A stretch of DNA of 5,337 nucleotides, taken from the NCBI GenBank assembly GCA_024697655.1, contig JAILFI010000077.1, positions 1 to 5,337 of the forward strand, read 5' to 3'. This DNA is from Clostridiales bacterium (GTDB taxonomy: Bacteria; Bacillota_A; Clostridia; Peptostreptococcales; Anaerovoracaceae). The position numbers were made by a program, and so were the translations under genes. The notes beneath the pieces are model-generated. The model saw only the letters and a program-made list of their open reading frames with translations. It was not told the DNA's origin and searched no databases. Shown piece by piece: positions 5,095-5,337 of the stretch (positions within the stretch are counted from its first letter, which is position 1; each line of letters starts with the position of its first letter).

Positions 5095-5337
5095 GATTTC
5101 CTATGTGTCCGCTTCCCGTTCTTTGCGCGGGGCGCTCTTTTCCCAGTCTGATTGTGATGCGGTGTTCTTTTCCCGGCGTGTCCGGGTCTGCCGAGCAGCA
5201 CAGGAATCAGATCTTCCCGGTGCGCCTCATGGAGCGCTTCCAGAACGGTCTCTCTATTCTCTTTTTTATTAAAATGCAGCAGCGCCCGCTGCATCTTCTT
5301 CTCCCGCATGTCCTTCGCGACATAGACCGGTTCCCCG
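5091..5337 (-). CDS. YgiQ-family radical SAM protein, C-terminal end (gene runs in from the right edge)
   Basis: The last 81 codons are visible and the frame is open to the window edge. The segment [34 protein letters not shown], followed by HEAHREDLI, matches the C-terminal DUF3362 region of YgiQ-type (UPF0313) radical SAM proteins, where a conserved xEKAMQRAL-Q-(x)-N-LV-AL-AGR-DLIG pattern occurs. The tail after it ([18 protein letters not shown] and on) is low-complexity and strongly basic, as is usual for these proteins. The CxxxCxxC cluster-binding site lies in the part outside the window, so the radical SAM assignment rests on the C-terminal pattern. YgiQ proteins are of unknown substrate. 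The stop TGA overlaps the methyltransferase start by ATGA. An ATG at 5309 is internal and not taken as a start because the family pattern begins before it ([12 protein letters not shown]). Confidence 0.85.
   Translation of the reverse strand, partial: GEPVYVAKDMREKKMQRALLHFNKKENRETVLEALHEAHREDLIPVLLGRPGHAGKRTPHHNQTGKRAPRAKNGKRTHRKS

Noticed and set aside
5091..5309. A free-standing 72-residue basic protein
   Set aside because: The frame is open upstream to the window edge and the preceding residues continue the YgiQ C-terminal pattern, so it is the end of a larger gene.
1..5337. CRISPR arrays, tRNA or rRNA genes, riboswitches, transposons or prophage genes
   Set aside because: Nothing of this kind was seen on either strand; the only repeats are the operator palindromes and the duplicated tag tail.

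Overview
The window looks like chromosomal DNA from a low-to-medium-GC Gram-positive anaerobe, most likely a clostridial Firmicute. The reasons are strong AGGAGG-type ribosome binding sites, an FtsH N-terminus of clostridial type, densely packed genes on one strand, and an operon content (YgiQ-type radical SAM protein, flavoprotein, nitrilase) common in gut or anaerobic Firmicutes. This assignment is an inference from style and family resemblance. Every gene I can support lies on the minus strand, so the window reads right to left.

Right part (5337 to about 1605) is a five-gene transcription unit. It holds the C-terminal end of a YgiQ-family radical SAM protein, a beta-class DNA amino-methyltransferase whose ATG overlaps the ygiQ stop (ATGA), a nitrilase with an intact Glu-Lys-Cys triad, a flavodoxin-fold protein with a four-cysteine motif, and tag, the DNA-3-methyladenine glycosylase I. 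Gaps are -4, 22, 26 and 47 nt. The unit closes with a strong intrinsic terminator just after tag. The genes may be linked only by position, but a DNA methylase and a methyl-adduct repair enzyme share the unit, and two small-molecule enzymes sit between them.

Middle part (about 1600 to 818) is a two-gene cassette: a 65-residue Xre/Cro-type repressor and a four-helix membrane protein, 2 nt apart. Its promoter (TTGACA, 17 bp, TATGGT) is bracketed by two near-identical 20-bp inverted repeats, one over the -35 and one at the predicted transcription start, a clear layout for autorepression. Right after the membrane protein stop codon lies a degenerate second copy of the 3' end of tag, so the cassette is flanked by imperfect direct repeats of the tag tail. 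This looks like an insertion or duplication scar and is the most unusual feature of the window.

Left part (about 845 to 1) holds a MarR-family regulator and the first 79 codons of ftsH, the membrane AAA+ protease, 49 nt apart and probably cotranscribed. The marR promoter has a consensus -35 lying partly in the loop of the hairpin that probably terminates the upstream cassette, and an AT-rich inverted repeat covers the predicted start site. No RNA genes, CRISPR arrays or transposase genes were seen, and no stretch over 300 bases lacks a gene.
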